Assembly: GCA_030848705.1 (NCBI GenBank)
Contig: CM061239.1
Coordinates: 85,170,363 to 85,234,362 of the forward strand
Direction of reading: 5' to 3'
Source: Heracleum sosnowskyi
Lineage: Eukaryota > Streptophyta > Magnoliopsida > Apiales > Apiaceae
Length of the DNA: 64,000 nucleotides
The translations under genes were made by a program, and so were the position numbers. Below are positions 44,901-55,445 of the stretch, in pieces. Numbering within the stretch: position 1 is the first letter of the stretch; each line of letters opens with the position of its first letter. The notes under the pieces are model-generated. The model saw only the letters and a list, made by a program, of their open reading frames with translations. It made no database searches and was not told the DNA's origin.

Positions 44901-47081
44901 ATGTCTACTACACAGAAAGTGGGTACAGTCAAAATCCCCATGTTCAGCAAGGAGCATTATCCTATGTGGAAGAAGAAAATGCTCATATTTCTTAAAGTTG
45001 CTAATGCTAAATACTTTGATGTGCTGAAGAATGGTCCCAAAGTCCCTATGATTATTGAGGGAGAACTTATAGAGAATCAGATTGTTATTAGGGCTGCTAG
45101 GATGTACCCTAAGGATCCCAAGGACTACACTCCTGATGAAAAAGAGGATGTTACCTTGGATGCCTGTCTACAGTTGATCCTTGTTGATTGTCTTGATCCT
45201 ATCATGCATAATCATGTCCTAAACTGTGATACTGCCAAACACATTTGGGAAACTATAGAGATAATCAATGAGGGGACAGAGGAAGTTAGAGAGAATAAGC
45301 TGGAAATTCTCACCTCTCAATATGAGCATTTCAGATCAAACCCTGGTGAAGGTATCTCTGAGGTTTTTGAGAGATACAACAAATTAATCAATGATCTGAA
45401 TCCCAATGGGAAGCGCTACACTATCAAGGAAATTAACAAGAAGTTCCTACTTACACTTCCACGCCATTTGGAGCACAGAATATCTGCCATTAGAGAAGCA
45501 AGAGATCTGGGAGAGATTGCTTTGGAAAGACTGTATGGTGTTCTGAAGACCTATGAGCTGGAGCAGATTCAACAGGATGAGTTATATGGAACTGGGAGGA
45601 TAGTTAGTACTTCTACTGCATTGGCTGCTGAATTCCCACAGAAACTGGAAGTGAAGGTTGTTCAACCTTCCAATTCTAACATGAATGTTATTGATGCTGA
45701 ATATGGATTAACATCCATTGATCAATCTGGTGGTGACTTCTATTCTTTAGAGGAACTTGATCAACTGGAGGATGGTGATTTGGCTTTGATAGTCAGGAAG
45801 TTTGGGAAGTTCAGATTCAAGAGGAATCCCAATCTTAAGTTGAGGCCCAGATTTCAGAGAGGTGGATCTTCCTCTTCAAGTAGCACAAGGGGTGGCTACA
45901 AAACTGGAACTGTGGATAGGAGCACAATCAGATGCTACAATTGTAATGAGTTGGGTCACTTTTCTACTGAATGCAGAAAGCCAAAGCAAGTGACAAGAAA
46001 CACATTTGATTCTAGCAAGAAGAACAAGATTGGGAAAGCCTATGTTGCTGAAGGTAAGAGTTGGGATGACACTGACAGTGATGAAGAAGCAGGTGAGATT
46101 GGGAACCTTGCTTTAGTGGCTAAAGAGGCAAGCACTTCATCAGCATACATGTCAGAGGTAAAGTTCAGTGACACTGAAATGATTCGTCATCTTAGTGGTA
46201 CTATTTCTTGTGCACGCACTGAAAATGATAGAATAATTCTTTTGAACACAGCTCTTGAACAGGAGGTAAAAAAATTAAAACTAGTGCATGTTAATCAGGA
46301 TGAACTTACTGAGAAAATAGCATTTCTTGAGAATAGGGTTAAATGTTATATTCAACTGGAAACCATTCTCAAGGATCAGATTAGTAAGCTGAAGACTAAA
46401 GTTAATGCTTACTTCAACTCTTGTAAGACTGCTAAAGAAATTATCAATAAACAAAGTATTAGTCAGACCGTAGGAATAGGGTATGACTATAATGAGTCTA
46501 TTGGTAAATTAAGCATAATTACCCCTAATAGAGTCAGTCCTGAAGAAAGGGGTATTCCTGATGTGCTTAAGGGTATTGATAAACCTTTCTTTAGAAAGTC
46601 CCAAGCAGATACTCTGAATGAATACTCTATTATCATTGCAGAGGAGATTCGTGAAGAAGATCTTGCTTTTGAAGTTGAACAGTCCAACAAGTGTATGTCT
46701 GATAAACCAGTCAAAGTTGTTGCAACTAAAAAGACTAAATCAGATATCCATAAGTTGGATCAAAACAACTATAGTACTAACATGCGTGCTGTTAATTCTT
46801 CTCATAAAGCATGTGGTGTGATTAATTGCTTGTCTTGTGCTTTCAATATTATGTATGCTTATTTTAATAGTAAGCATGTATCTGATAATAAGACTGCTCC
46901 ACGTCAACATGTTAATAATAAGAAGCATGTTAAAACTAAGACTACTAGTCCTCCTAAGACTAGAGTGGATTCATTTATCCCTAAGCCTACTCAGAAATGT
47001 GTTAAGACTGGCTATAAATGGAAACGCTCTTTTGTGAAAGAGGTTGAAGTAGTTGTGGCTAAAAAAGGTTGTTTTGCCTGA
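44901..47081 (+). CDS. C1 gag (726 codons, C-terminus altered by a 1-bp insertion)
   Basis: ATG 91 bp after the primer site. Order: N-terminal copia gag domain (IPMFSKEHYPMWKKKMLIF, residues 12-30), the retrotransposon gag core with FERYNKLINDL and KFLLTLP, YGVLKTYELEQ, a basic RGG-containing linker, CCHC knuckle at residues 345-358 (CYNCNELGHFSTEC), a central coiled coil, and a second Cys/His cluster near residue 650. It is about 85-90% like C2 gag. Six adenines at 47061-47066, against five at the same place in C2, shift the frame so that it ends at 47081 instead of at the conserved GPNQ tail. Nearly full length and probably still able to make most of Gag. Capsid assembly and RNA packaging are the expected role. 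Confidence 0.9.
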   Translation: MSTTQKVGTVKIPMFSKEHYPMWKKKMLIFLKVANAKYFDVLKNGPKVPMIIEGELIENQIVIRAARMYPKDPKDYTPDEKEDVTLDACLQLILVDCLDPIMHNHVLNCDTAKHIWETIEIINEGTEEVRENKLEILTSQYEHFRSNPGEGISEVFERYNKLINDLNPNGKRYTIKEINKKFLLTLPRHLEHRISAIREARDLGEIALERLYGVLKTYELEQIQQDELYGTGRIVSTSTALAAEFPQKLEVKVVQPSNSNMNVIDAEYGLTSIDQSGGDFYSLEELDQLEDGDLALIVRKFGKFRFKRNPNLKLRPRFQRGGSSSSSSTRGGYKTGTVDRSTIRCYNCNELGHFSTECRKPKQVTRNTFDSSKKNKIGKAYVAEGKSWDDTDSDEEAGEIGNLALVAKEASTSSAYMSEVKFSDTEMIRHLSGTISCARTENDRIILLNTALEQEVKKLKLVHVNQDELTEKIAFLENRVKCYIQLETILKDQISKLKTKVNAYFNSCKTAKEIINKQSISQTVGIGYDYNESIGKLSIITPNRVSPEERGIPDVLKGIDKPFFRKSQADTLNEYSIIIAEEIREEDLAFEVEQSNKCMSDKPVKVVATKKTKSDIHKLDQNNYSTNMRAVNSSHKACGVINCLSCAFNIMYAYFNSKHVSDNKTAPRQHVNNKKHVKTKTTSPPKTRVDSFIPKPTQKCVKTGYKWKRSFVKEVEVVVAKKGCFA

Positions 47082-47084
47082 CAA

Positions 47085-50000
47085 AGGCCAGTTCTTTAAG
47101 TATGCCGGACCCAATCAAGTTTGGGTTCCGAGGAAGGACTAATCAATTTGATATTGCAGGGAGTTAAACAGGTAAATCGTGTTATGTGGATTCTTGACAG
47201 TGGTTGTTCAAGGCATATGACCAGAGATAGAGCCCTGCTATCAGATTTGGTTGAGAAAGCTGGCCCAGTAGTTACCTTTGGAGATAACAGCAAGGGTATT
47301 ACGAAAGGATATGGCTGTTTGAAGTTTGGAAATGTTATCATTGAAGATGTATCATTTGTGGAAGGTCTGAGGTTCAATCTTCTCAGCATCAGTCATTTCT
47401 GTGACAGAGGATATGCTGTTTCCTTTGAAAGAGAGAAGTGTCAGATCCTTTACAAGAAGAATGGAAAGCCTGCTCTTCAAGGAGTAAGGAAAGGTGACTT
47501 GTTCATAGCTGATCTGCACTCCGGATCCCAAGATGAAGTTAATTGTTTTTATGCTAAAGCTTCATCAGATGAAAGTTGGCTATGGCACAAGAAGATGTCT
47601 CACCTTAACTTCAAAACCATGAACTCTTTAGTCAAGAGGGAATTGGTTAGAGGTTTGCCTCAGATGGAATTTACACAGGAAGGACTGTGTGAGGCATGTC
47701 AAAAAGGAAAGTCAAAGAAAGCTTCTCACAAGGGCACTGACACATCCTCAATAACTGAACCACTTCAGCTACTGCACATGGATTTGTTTGGTCCAGTTAA
47801 TGTGATGTCCATGTCAAAGAAACAATATGCACTTGTGATTGTTGATGACTTTTCAAAATATACATGGGTTTTATTCCTACATTCCAAGGATGAGACCCCA
47901 CACCTGGTGATTGACCATATAAAGTTGATTGAGCTGGATTCTAGATTCCCTGTTAGAGCCATAAGGTCAGATAATGGTACTGAATTCAAGAATGCAATCC
48001 TAAATGACTTTTGTGCTAATCAAGGAATAACAAGACAGTATTCTGCCCCTAGAACTCCTCAACAAAATGGAGTAGTGGAAAGAAAGAATCGTACATTGAT
48101 TGAAGCTGCAAGGACTATGTTAAGTGAGTCTAAACTTCTAACGTACTTTTGGGCTGAAGTAGCGAATACAGCTTGTTATACTCAGAATCGAACTTTAATC
48201 AACAAGGACTTAATGAAGACTCCTTATGAGATCATGAACAACAAGAAACCAACTGTCAAGTACTTTCATGTATTTGGAGCAAAATGCTTTGTGCTTATAG
48301 ATGACAATGTGAAACGTGGCAAGTTTGATGCCAAGGCACAAGAAGCTATTTTTGTTGGTTATTCCAGAAGATCTTACATGGTCTACTTGGTTGGCAGTCA
48401 CACAGTAAAGGAAAGTGTCAATGTTACTTTTGATGACACTAAGCTCCCTAATATCCAAACAAAAGATTCATCTGAGAAGCTGAAGTTTGATAACTTGCCA
48501 GACTCAGAATCAGATGATGCAGCCCCACCTGAAGTTATTGTTGGTAATGATAATAACAATGATGATAATGATCATGGTGGTGGTGGTGGAAACACTGGTA
48601 ACAATGGAGCTACCACCAGCACTGGAGAAGAATCATCTAGGCAATCAAGCAACAACTCAGGGGGAGCAAATGAAGGATCATCTAGTCACTCACAACATCA
48701 AAGTGAATTTTAAGGCGAATCATCAAAATCAAATCTTCCAAGACAGACTGTATGGAATAGAGCTCATCCTTTTGAGCTGATCATTGGTGATCCAGGTGTT
48801 GGAGTTAAAACTAGAAGTGCAACTCAGAATGAATGTCATTATTCAGCATTTCTATCTGAAATGGAGCCAAAGAAAACCGAGGAAGCACTGACTGATCCAG
48901 ATTGGGTGATTGCTATGCAAGATGAACTCAATCAGTTTGAACAATAGCAAGTCTGGAAGCTGGTACCCAGGCCAAAGAACAAGAAAGTAGTTGGTACTAG
49001 ATGGGTATACAGGAACAAGTTAGATGAGGATGGCATTGTTACAAGAAACAAGGCAAGACTGGTTGCACAATGGTATTCTCAAGCTGAAGGCATTGATTAT
49101 GATGAAACCTATGCACCAGTGGCTAGACTTGAAGCCATCAGGATGTTCTTAGCATTTGCAGCTTATTCCAATTTTAAAGTATATCAAATGGATGTTAAGA
49201 GTGCATTCCTGAATGGTGAGCTTGATGAAGAAGTTTATGTGGAACAGCCCCCTGGCTTTGAAAATCAGGAGCTGCTAGACTTTGTGTACTTTCTATTCAA
49301 GGCTATCTATGGTCTCAAGCAAGCCCCAAGAAAATGGTATGACACTCTCTCTGGTTTTCTTTTAGAAAATGGTTTTGTTAGAGGTATCATAGACAAAACT
49401 CTTTTTTCAAAGAAACACAAAAGTGATATGATATTAGTCCAAGTCTATGTGGATGACATCATATTTGGGTCTACTAATGATAATCTCTGTAAGAGAATTG
49501 CTGAGCTAATGCAGAGTAAGTTTGAAATGAGTATGATGGGTGAGCTGAAGTTCTTTCTTGGATTGCAAGTAAGTCAAAGGTCAAATGGTATATTTATTTT
49601 TCAATCCAAATATCTTAAAGAACTCCTCAAGAAGTATCACATGGAGGATTCAGCATCAGCAAGGACTCCATCTTCAACAGCCATCAAACTTGGAGCTTCT
49701 GACAACTCTATCAAGGTAGATGTTACAAGCTACAGAGGTATGATTGGCTCCTTACTCTATCTTACTGCTAGTAGACCAGATATTATGTATGCTATATGCT
49801 TGTGTGCAAGGTTCCAAGTGGACCCTAGAGATGTACATCTCGTTGCTGTTAAAAGAATCTTGAGATATCTTAAGGGTACACCTAATTTAGGTATCTGGTA
49901 CCCTAAAGATTCTGGTTTTAACCTTGTTGGATATACAGATTCTGATTATGCAGGTAGTGTTGTGGATAGAAAGAGTACCTCTGGGAGTTGTCAATTCCTA

Positions 50001-50166
50001 GGAGGTAGATTGATTTCCTGGTATAGCAAGAAACAGCAAACAGTTTCCAATTCAACAGCAGAAGCTGAATATATTGCTGTTGGAAGCTGTTGTGCTCAAA
50101 TCCTATGGATAAGGAATCAACTGAAGGACTATGGCTTTGCATTAGACAAAATTCCCATTTTGTGTG
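47085..50166 (+). pseudogene. C1 pol: protease, integrase, RT and part of RNase H (two stops, split by C2)
   Basis: One frame with no ATG at its start, -1 relative to gag once the gag A-run is corrected for. Protease WILDSGCSRHMT (Asp codon 47196-47198). GAG-pre-integrase LWHKKMSHLN with CEACQKGK. Integrase HMDLFGP, RSDNGTEF and VVERKNR. An Asn/Gly-rich linker. Stops at 48711-48713 and 48945-48947. RT with YQMDVKSAFLNG, GLKQAPR and YVDD (49446-49457). RNase H start with DSDYAG and AEAEYIA, cut by C2 at 50166. The two stops and the insertion are the only lesions I see, so C1 decayed recently. Confidence 0.9.
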
Positions 50167-50871
50167 TGAAAGGCATATGCTATAGCCTATTTGTAATTCG
50201 AGGATTCTACTCAACTTAAACAAGAATGTAATAAGTAAATATTAGTTCAGATGTCACAGGAATCTCAGAAGATTATATATGTCAAAGAATGAAGATTAAA
50301 GTCATCTACAGACTTGAAGTGATTCTACATTGAAAGAAGCTCAATTTATTGATCAAGCCTCAGTGAAGTATTCAAGCTCAGTGGATTTATTAAAGTGACG
50401 GAGATTTCAAGTTGTGACAGCAAAAGGTACTGATTACGGAGTTCTTGAATGAGAAGGAAGTGAATCACTGCTTAAAGTTAAATAGATAAAGAACAGACAT
50501 TGCCGTTAGTCACTCATGAACCAGACAGTGCATCGAGTGTCAACGTACTATTGTGTTTGTTATTTATCTAAGTTTTAAGTGATTCTGGAATTAAGTGAGA
50601 AGTCAATTAATTCTATTTATTCTCTTATAAATAATTAATACTATTGAGTAAATTATTTATTGAATTAATTTTGTAAAGAATTAATTTAATACATAATTTA
50701 TTTAGTTAATTATTTAAATTAGAATATAAAGAAATTAATTGAGAAGTCAACTAATTCTATTTATTCTCTTATAAATAATTAATACTATCAAGTATATTAT
50801 TTATTAAATTAATTCTGTAAAAGAATTAATTTAATACATAATTTATTTAGTTAATTATTTAAATTAGAATA

Positions 50872-51062
50872 AAAATGAACTAGGAAGACTTAGGTTTGAA
50901 CTAGGAAGACTTAGAAAAATGAACTAGGAAGACTCACAAGTGAGTCTTCCCGATTGTCTTCCTAGGCCAACCATAGTCTTCCCGGTTGTCTTCCATGTAC
51001 AAAGATTGTCTTCCCGAAAGTCTTCCAAGGCAAATTGATTGTTTTTCTGCTAGTCTTCCAAG
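50872..51062 (+). repeat. U3 motif array of C2: GGAAGACT/AGTCTTCC repeats with perfect hairpin
   Basis: Three direct gaactaggaagact copies followed by about six inverted tgtcttcc or agtcttcc copies. ggaagactcac (50927-50937) and gtgagtcttcc (50940-50950) form a perfect 11-bp inverted repeat separated by 2 bp. The same array is in the 3' LTR (57770-57957, hairpin 57821-57844). Confidence 0.88.
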
Positions 51063-51124
51063 AGCAAAATCCAGTCAGTTGATTTGGCTTGCACGTGGGT
51101 TTACTAAAAGAAAAGTAATGATCA

Positions 51125-51133
51125 ATATAAAGA
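51125..51133 (+). promoter_or_regulatory. TATA box candidate of the C2 LTR
   Basis: The sequence aatataaag, about 65 bp after the motif array and before an A-rich leader; equivalent at about 58019 in the 3' LTR. Confidence 0.45.
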
Positions 51134-51645
51134 CAGAAGACAATTGGCCAGGAAAATGATTACAAGACATTACAACAAAAAGAAAAGAAAAGACACAGCA
51201 ACCAAAAATATTACATTCTCTCAACTGTCTTCTTTACTTCTTCAAACGGAAAGCATTCAATTTCTACCAGAGATTTATTTCTTGATTGTTCTTAAACATT
51301 TAATTCATAAGAAGTGATTCTCTTGTACTGCTTTGACTTTCTAGCGGATCATAATCCCTAGATTTTATATCGAACTACTTTTTATTATTCGATCCTTTTT
51401 ATTACAAAAATAGATAAATTCATGTCGAATTTATTCTAGATTTGTTTTATCAAGTTCTTTGTAATCAGTGATCAAAATTGTAACACCCTTCAAGTTTAAT
51501 AGAGTTTTATAACTTGAATATTGTTTCAGTTTTATTCCGCAATAATTTGTTCTAAATTTGTTAAATCTTAAAAAGGACAAATTTCGATAAAACGGTATAG
51601 TTTGTATTCAACCCCCCTTCTACAAACTTATCAGGACCTAACAAT

Positions 51646-51657
51646 TGGCATCAGAGC
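51646..51657 (+). promoter_or_regulatory. Primer-binding site of C2
   Basis: TGGCATCAGAGC, same variant as in C1. Confidence 0.88.
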
Positions 51658-51745
51658 CTTTTGATTGATATACAAATCAAAGATCCAATTGTTTTGAGAT
51701 TTTTCTTAAACTCTGATTTTTTATTATTCCTAAAAATCTCAAAAG

Positions 51746-53995
51746 ATGTCTACTACACAGAAAGTGGGTACAGTGAAAATCCCAATGTTCAGCAAGGAGC
51801 ATTATCCAATGTGGAAGAAGAAAATGCTCCTATTTCTTAAGGTTGCAAATCCTAAATACATTGATGTGATGAAGAATGGACCAAAACTTCCTATGATTAT
51901 TGAGGAAGAATTAAAAGAGTGTAACATTGTTACTAGGGCTGCTAGGATGTACCCTAAAGATCCCAAGGATTTCACTCCTGGTGAAAAAGAGGATGTTACC
52001 TTGGATTCCTGTCTACATCTGATCCTTATTGATTGTCTTGATCCTATCATGCATAATCATGTCCTAAACTGTGATACTGCCAAACACATTTGGGAAACCA
52101 TAGAGATAATCAATGAGGGGACAGAGGAAGTTAGAGAGAATATGCTGGAAATTCTCACTTCACAATATGAGCATTTCAGATCAAACCCTGGTGAGGGTAT
52201 CTCTCAGGTTTTTGAGAGATACAACAAATTAATCAATGATCTGAATCTCAATGGGAAGCACTACACCAACAAGGAGATTAACAAGAAGTTCCTTCTTACA
52301 CTTCCACCTCATTTGGAGCACAAAATATCTGCAATTAGAGAAGCAAGAGATATGAATGAGATTGCTTTGGAGAGATTGTATGGTGTTCTGAAGACTTATG
52401 AGCTGGAGCAGATTCAACAGAGGGAGCTGTATGGAACTGGGAAGATTGTTGGTACCTCTACTGAATTGACTGCTGAAGTCCCACAGAAACTGGAAGTGAA
52501 AGCTGTTCAACCTTCCAGTTCTAACATGAATGTTATTGATGCTGAATATGGATTAACATCCATTGATCAATCTGGTGGTGACTTCTATTCTTTAGAAGAA
52601 CTTGATCAGCTGGAAGATGGTGATTTGGCTTTGATAGTCAGGAAGTTTGGGAAGTTTAGATTCAAGAGGAATCCCAATCTTAAGTTCAGGCCCAGGTTTC
52701 AGAGAGGTGATTCCTCATCTTCAAGTGGCACAAGGGGTGGCTACAAAACTGGAACTGTGGAGAGGAGCTCAATCAGATGCTACAATTGCAATGAGTTGGG
52801 TCACTTTGCTACTGAATGTAAAAAGCCAAGGCAAGTGACAAGGAACTCATTTGATTCTAGCAAGAAGAATAAGATTGAGAAGGCTTATGTTGCTGAAGGG
52901 AAGAGCTGGGATGATACAAACAGTGAAGATGAAGAAGTTGGAAATCTTGCACTTGTGGCAAAAGGAGGCAAACTCTTTGATTCCATGTTATCTTCACCAG
53001 ACATGTCTGAGGTAAAACTTACTGACGCTGAAATGATTTATCATCTTGGTGGCACCATAAGTTGTGCACGCACTGAAAATGATAGAATAAATCTTTTAAA
53101 CACAAATCTTGAAAAGGAATTAAAAGAATTGAAACTTGTGCATGTTAATCAGGATGAACTTATTGAGAAAATAGCTTTTCTTGAGAATAGGGTTAAATGT
53201 TATATTCAACTGGAAACCATTCTTAAGAAAGAGATTAGTGAGCTGAAGACTAAAGCTAATGCCTATTTTAGCTCTTGTAAGACGGCTAAAGAGATTCTCA
53301 ATAAACAAGCTGTTGGTAATCATGTCAGTATAGGTTATGATTATAATGAGGCTATTGGACTGCTTGGAATTAATTCCCCTTGTAGATACAAATCTGAAGG
53401 AAAGGTTGTTCCATATATACTTAAGGGTATTGAAACACCCTTCTGTAGGGAGTCTGAGGCAGAGCCTATGAATGAATACTCTATCATTATTGCTGAGGAG
53501 ATTCATGAAGAAGATATTGCTTTGGAAGCTGAACAGTCCAAAAAGTGTATATCTGATATTCCAGTCAAAGTTGCTACAACTAAAAAGACTAAATCAGATA
53601 TCCATAAGTTGGATCAAAACAACTGTAGAACTAACATGCCTGCTATTAATTCTTCTCATAAAGCATGTGGTGTGAGTAATTGCATGTCTTGTGCTTTTAA
53701 TGTTATGTATGCTTTCTTTAATAAAAAGCATGTATCTAGTGATAAGACTGCTCCACGTCAACATGTTAATAATAAGAAGCATGTTAAAACAAAGACTACT
53801 AGTCCTCCTCATACTAGAGTGGATTCATTTATCCCTAAGCCTACTCAGAAATGTGCTAAGGCTGGCTATAAATGGAAACGCTCTTATGTGAAAGAGGTTG
53901 AAGTAGTTATAGTTAAAAATGTTGTTTTGCCTGACAAAGGCCAGTTCTTTAAGTATGCCGGACCCAATCAATTTTGGGCTCCGAAGAAGGTCTAA
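51746..53995 (+). CDS. C2 gag, intact (749 codons)
   Basis: ATG 88 bp after the primer site and an uninterrupted frame to a natural stop after GPNQFWAPKKV, the conserved end of gag in this group. Domains as in C1: N-terminal domain (residues 12-30), gag core, YGVLKTYELEQ, CCHC knuckle at residues 345-358 (CYNCNELGHFATEC), a coiled coil around residues 450-520, and a second Cys/His cluster (CGVSNCMSCAF). It is the only complete element gene in the window. A preserved gag in an element lacking RT suggests that Gag made in cis still helps its RNA to be packaged, or simply that the element is young. Confidence 0.93.
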   Translation: MSTTQKVGTVKIPMFSKEHYPMWKKKMLLFLKVANPKYIDVMKNGPKLPMIIEEELKECNIVTRAARMYPKDPKDFTPGEKEDVTLDSCLHLILIDCLDPIMHNHVLNCDTAKHIWETIEIINEGTEEVRENMLEILTSQYEHFRSNPGEGISQVFERYNKLINDLNLNGKHYTNKEINKKFLLTLPPHLEHKISAIREARDMNEIALERLYGVLKTYELEQIQQRELYGTGKIVGTSTELTAEVPQKLEVKAVQPSSSNMNVIDAEYGLTSIDQSGGDFYSLEELDQLEDGDLALIVRKFGKFRFKRNPNLKFRPRFQRGDSSSSSGTRGGYKTGTVERSSIRCYNCNELGHFATECKKPRQVTRNSFDSSKKNKIEKAYVAEGKSWDDTNSEDEEVGNLALVAKGGKLFDSMLSSPDMSEVKLTDAEMIYHLGGTISCARTENDRINLLNTNLEKELKELKLVHVNQDELIEKIAFLENRVKCYIQLETILKKEISELKTKANAYFSSCKTAKEILNKQAVGNHVSIGYDYNEAIGLLGINSPCRYKSEGKVVPYILKGIETPFCRESEAEPMNEYSIIIAEEIHEEDIALEAEQSKKCISDIPVKVATTKKTKSDIHKLDQNNCRTNMPAINSSHKACGVSNCMSCAFNVMYAFFNKKHVSSDKTAPRQHVNNKKHVKTKTTSPPHTRVDSFIPKPTQKCAKAGYKWKRSYVKEVEVVIVKNVVLPDKGQFFKYAGPNQFWAPKKV

Positions 53996-54987
53996 TCAAT
54001 CTGGTAGTGCAGGGAGTTAAACAGGTAAACCGTGTTATGTGGATTCTTGACAGTGGCTGTTCAAGGCATATGACCGGAGATAGAGCCCTGCTATCAGATG
54101 TGGTTGAGAAAGCTGGCCCAGTGCTTACCTTTGGAGATAACAGCAAGGGTATAACTGAGGATATGGCCTGTTTGAAATCAAGAAATGTTATCAGTCAATA
54201 AGAACATCAATTTTACATTTGATGACACCAAACTCCCTAATATCCAAACAGAAAATCCATCTGAGAAACTAAAGTTTGATGAAATGTCAGATTCAGATTC
54301 AGATGATGAGAATCCACCTGAGCTTGCTTGTTGTTGGTGATAACAATGTCAATGGTGATGGTGGTGGAAACATTGGTAACAATGGAGATACCACTAACAC
54401 TGGAGAAGAATCACCAAGACAATCTGCCAACAACTCAGGGGGAGGAAATGAAAGGTCAACTAGTCATTCACAACACCATAATGTAGAACAAGGCGAATCA
54501 TCAATATCAAATCTTCCAAGATAAACAGTTTGGAAAAGAGCTCATCCTTTTGAGCTGATTATTGGTGATCCAGGTGTTGTAGTCAGAACTAGAAGTGCTA
54601 CTCAAAATGAATATCATTATTCAGGGTTTCTTTCTGAAATGAAACCAAAGAAGATTGAGGAAGCACTAGGTGATCCTGATTGGGTGATTGCTATGCAAGA
54701 TGAACTCAATCAAATTGAACAACAACAAGTTTGGAAGCTGGTACCTAGACCGAAGAACAAGAAAGTAGTTGGTACTTGGTGGGTATTCAGAAATAAATTA
54801 GATGAAGATGGCATAATCACAAGAGACAAAGCACACTGACATCAGGTATCATTTTATCCGAGAGCATGTCATGAATGGTACTGTGGAGTTACTCTTTGTA
54901 CCCACAGAGGAACAAACAAAAGATATTTTCACTAAATCTCTTGATGAATCCATGTTTACCAGATTGGTTGGTAAATTGGTATGTTAA
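53974..54987 (+). pseudogene. C2 pol remnant: protease, linker and RNase H tail; integrase and RT deleted
   Basis: Overlaps the end of gag by 22 bp in the -1 frame. Protease (DSGCSRHMTGD) runs to about 54195. The sequence then jumps to a point equivalent to C1 48415, removing about 1.1 kb with the GAG-pre-integrase and the integrase core. The Asn/Gly-rich linker and RT start follow (54230-54838). A second jump at about 54838 joins the RT start (equivalent to C1 49050) to the RNase H tail (equivalent to C1 58600), removing all RT catalytic motifs. The tail retains HFIREHVMNGTVEL. No enzyme can be made. Confidence 0.88.
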
Positions 54988-55445
54988 ATAGTTTTAGTGA
55001 TTAACTCTGTTTATTTTTTATGTTTGTTCTTAATTAAATTTACAAGTGTTCATTTGTTGTATATATTTTTAAATCACTTGTAAATTTATTTTATCATCTC
55101 AATTTTCTCTTATGCATGTTGATTATAGATTATTGCCATGTCTTGTCTAATTGTTAAGCTTCTTAGTTTGAGTAAGTTAAGATTAATTATTTTCTCTAAA
55201 AATATTTTTCTCAAATTTTACAAGTTAAAATTGTAGAGAAATCTATTTTTATTGAAAATCTTTTATTTTAAAATATTCGAATATTTCTGTATAGTTATAG
55301 CATGTAAATAGTTTCCTGTAAATAGTTTTTTTTATATATATATTATATTATTTTAGTTTATTATTATTATTTATTATCTCTTATTTTCTATTTGTCTTAG
55401 TTGTGTGTGTAAAAATATTGTATATATTATTTCTGATCTAGCTCT
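54988..55445 (+). other. C2 pol-ORF3 spacer, shortened
   Basis: AT-rich non-coding DNA related to the start of the C1 spacer (58775 onward). No AGTCTTCC or TAGTACTA repeats are present. The part that would carry the motif array, the ORF3 start and its N-terminal domain is missing. Confidence 0.6.

Larger units (their letters stand above)
50167..51643 (+). repeat. 5' LTR of C2 (1477 bp)
   Basis: Begins TGAAAGGCATATGC and ends GGACCTAACA. U3 has two near-duplicate AT-rich blocks (around 50600-50700 and 50740-50860) and the AGTCTTCC array. TATA candidate aatataaag at 51125-51133. Confidence 0.94.
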
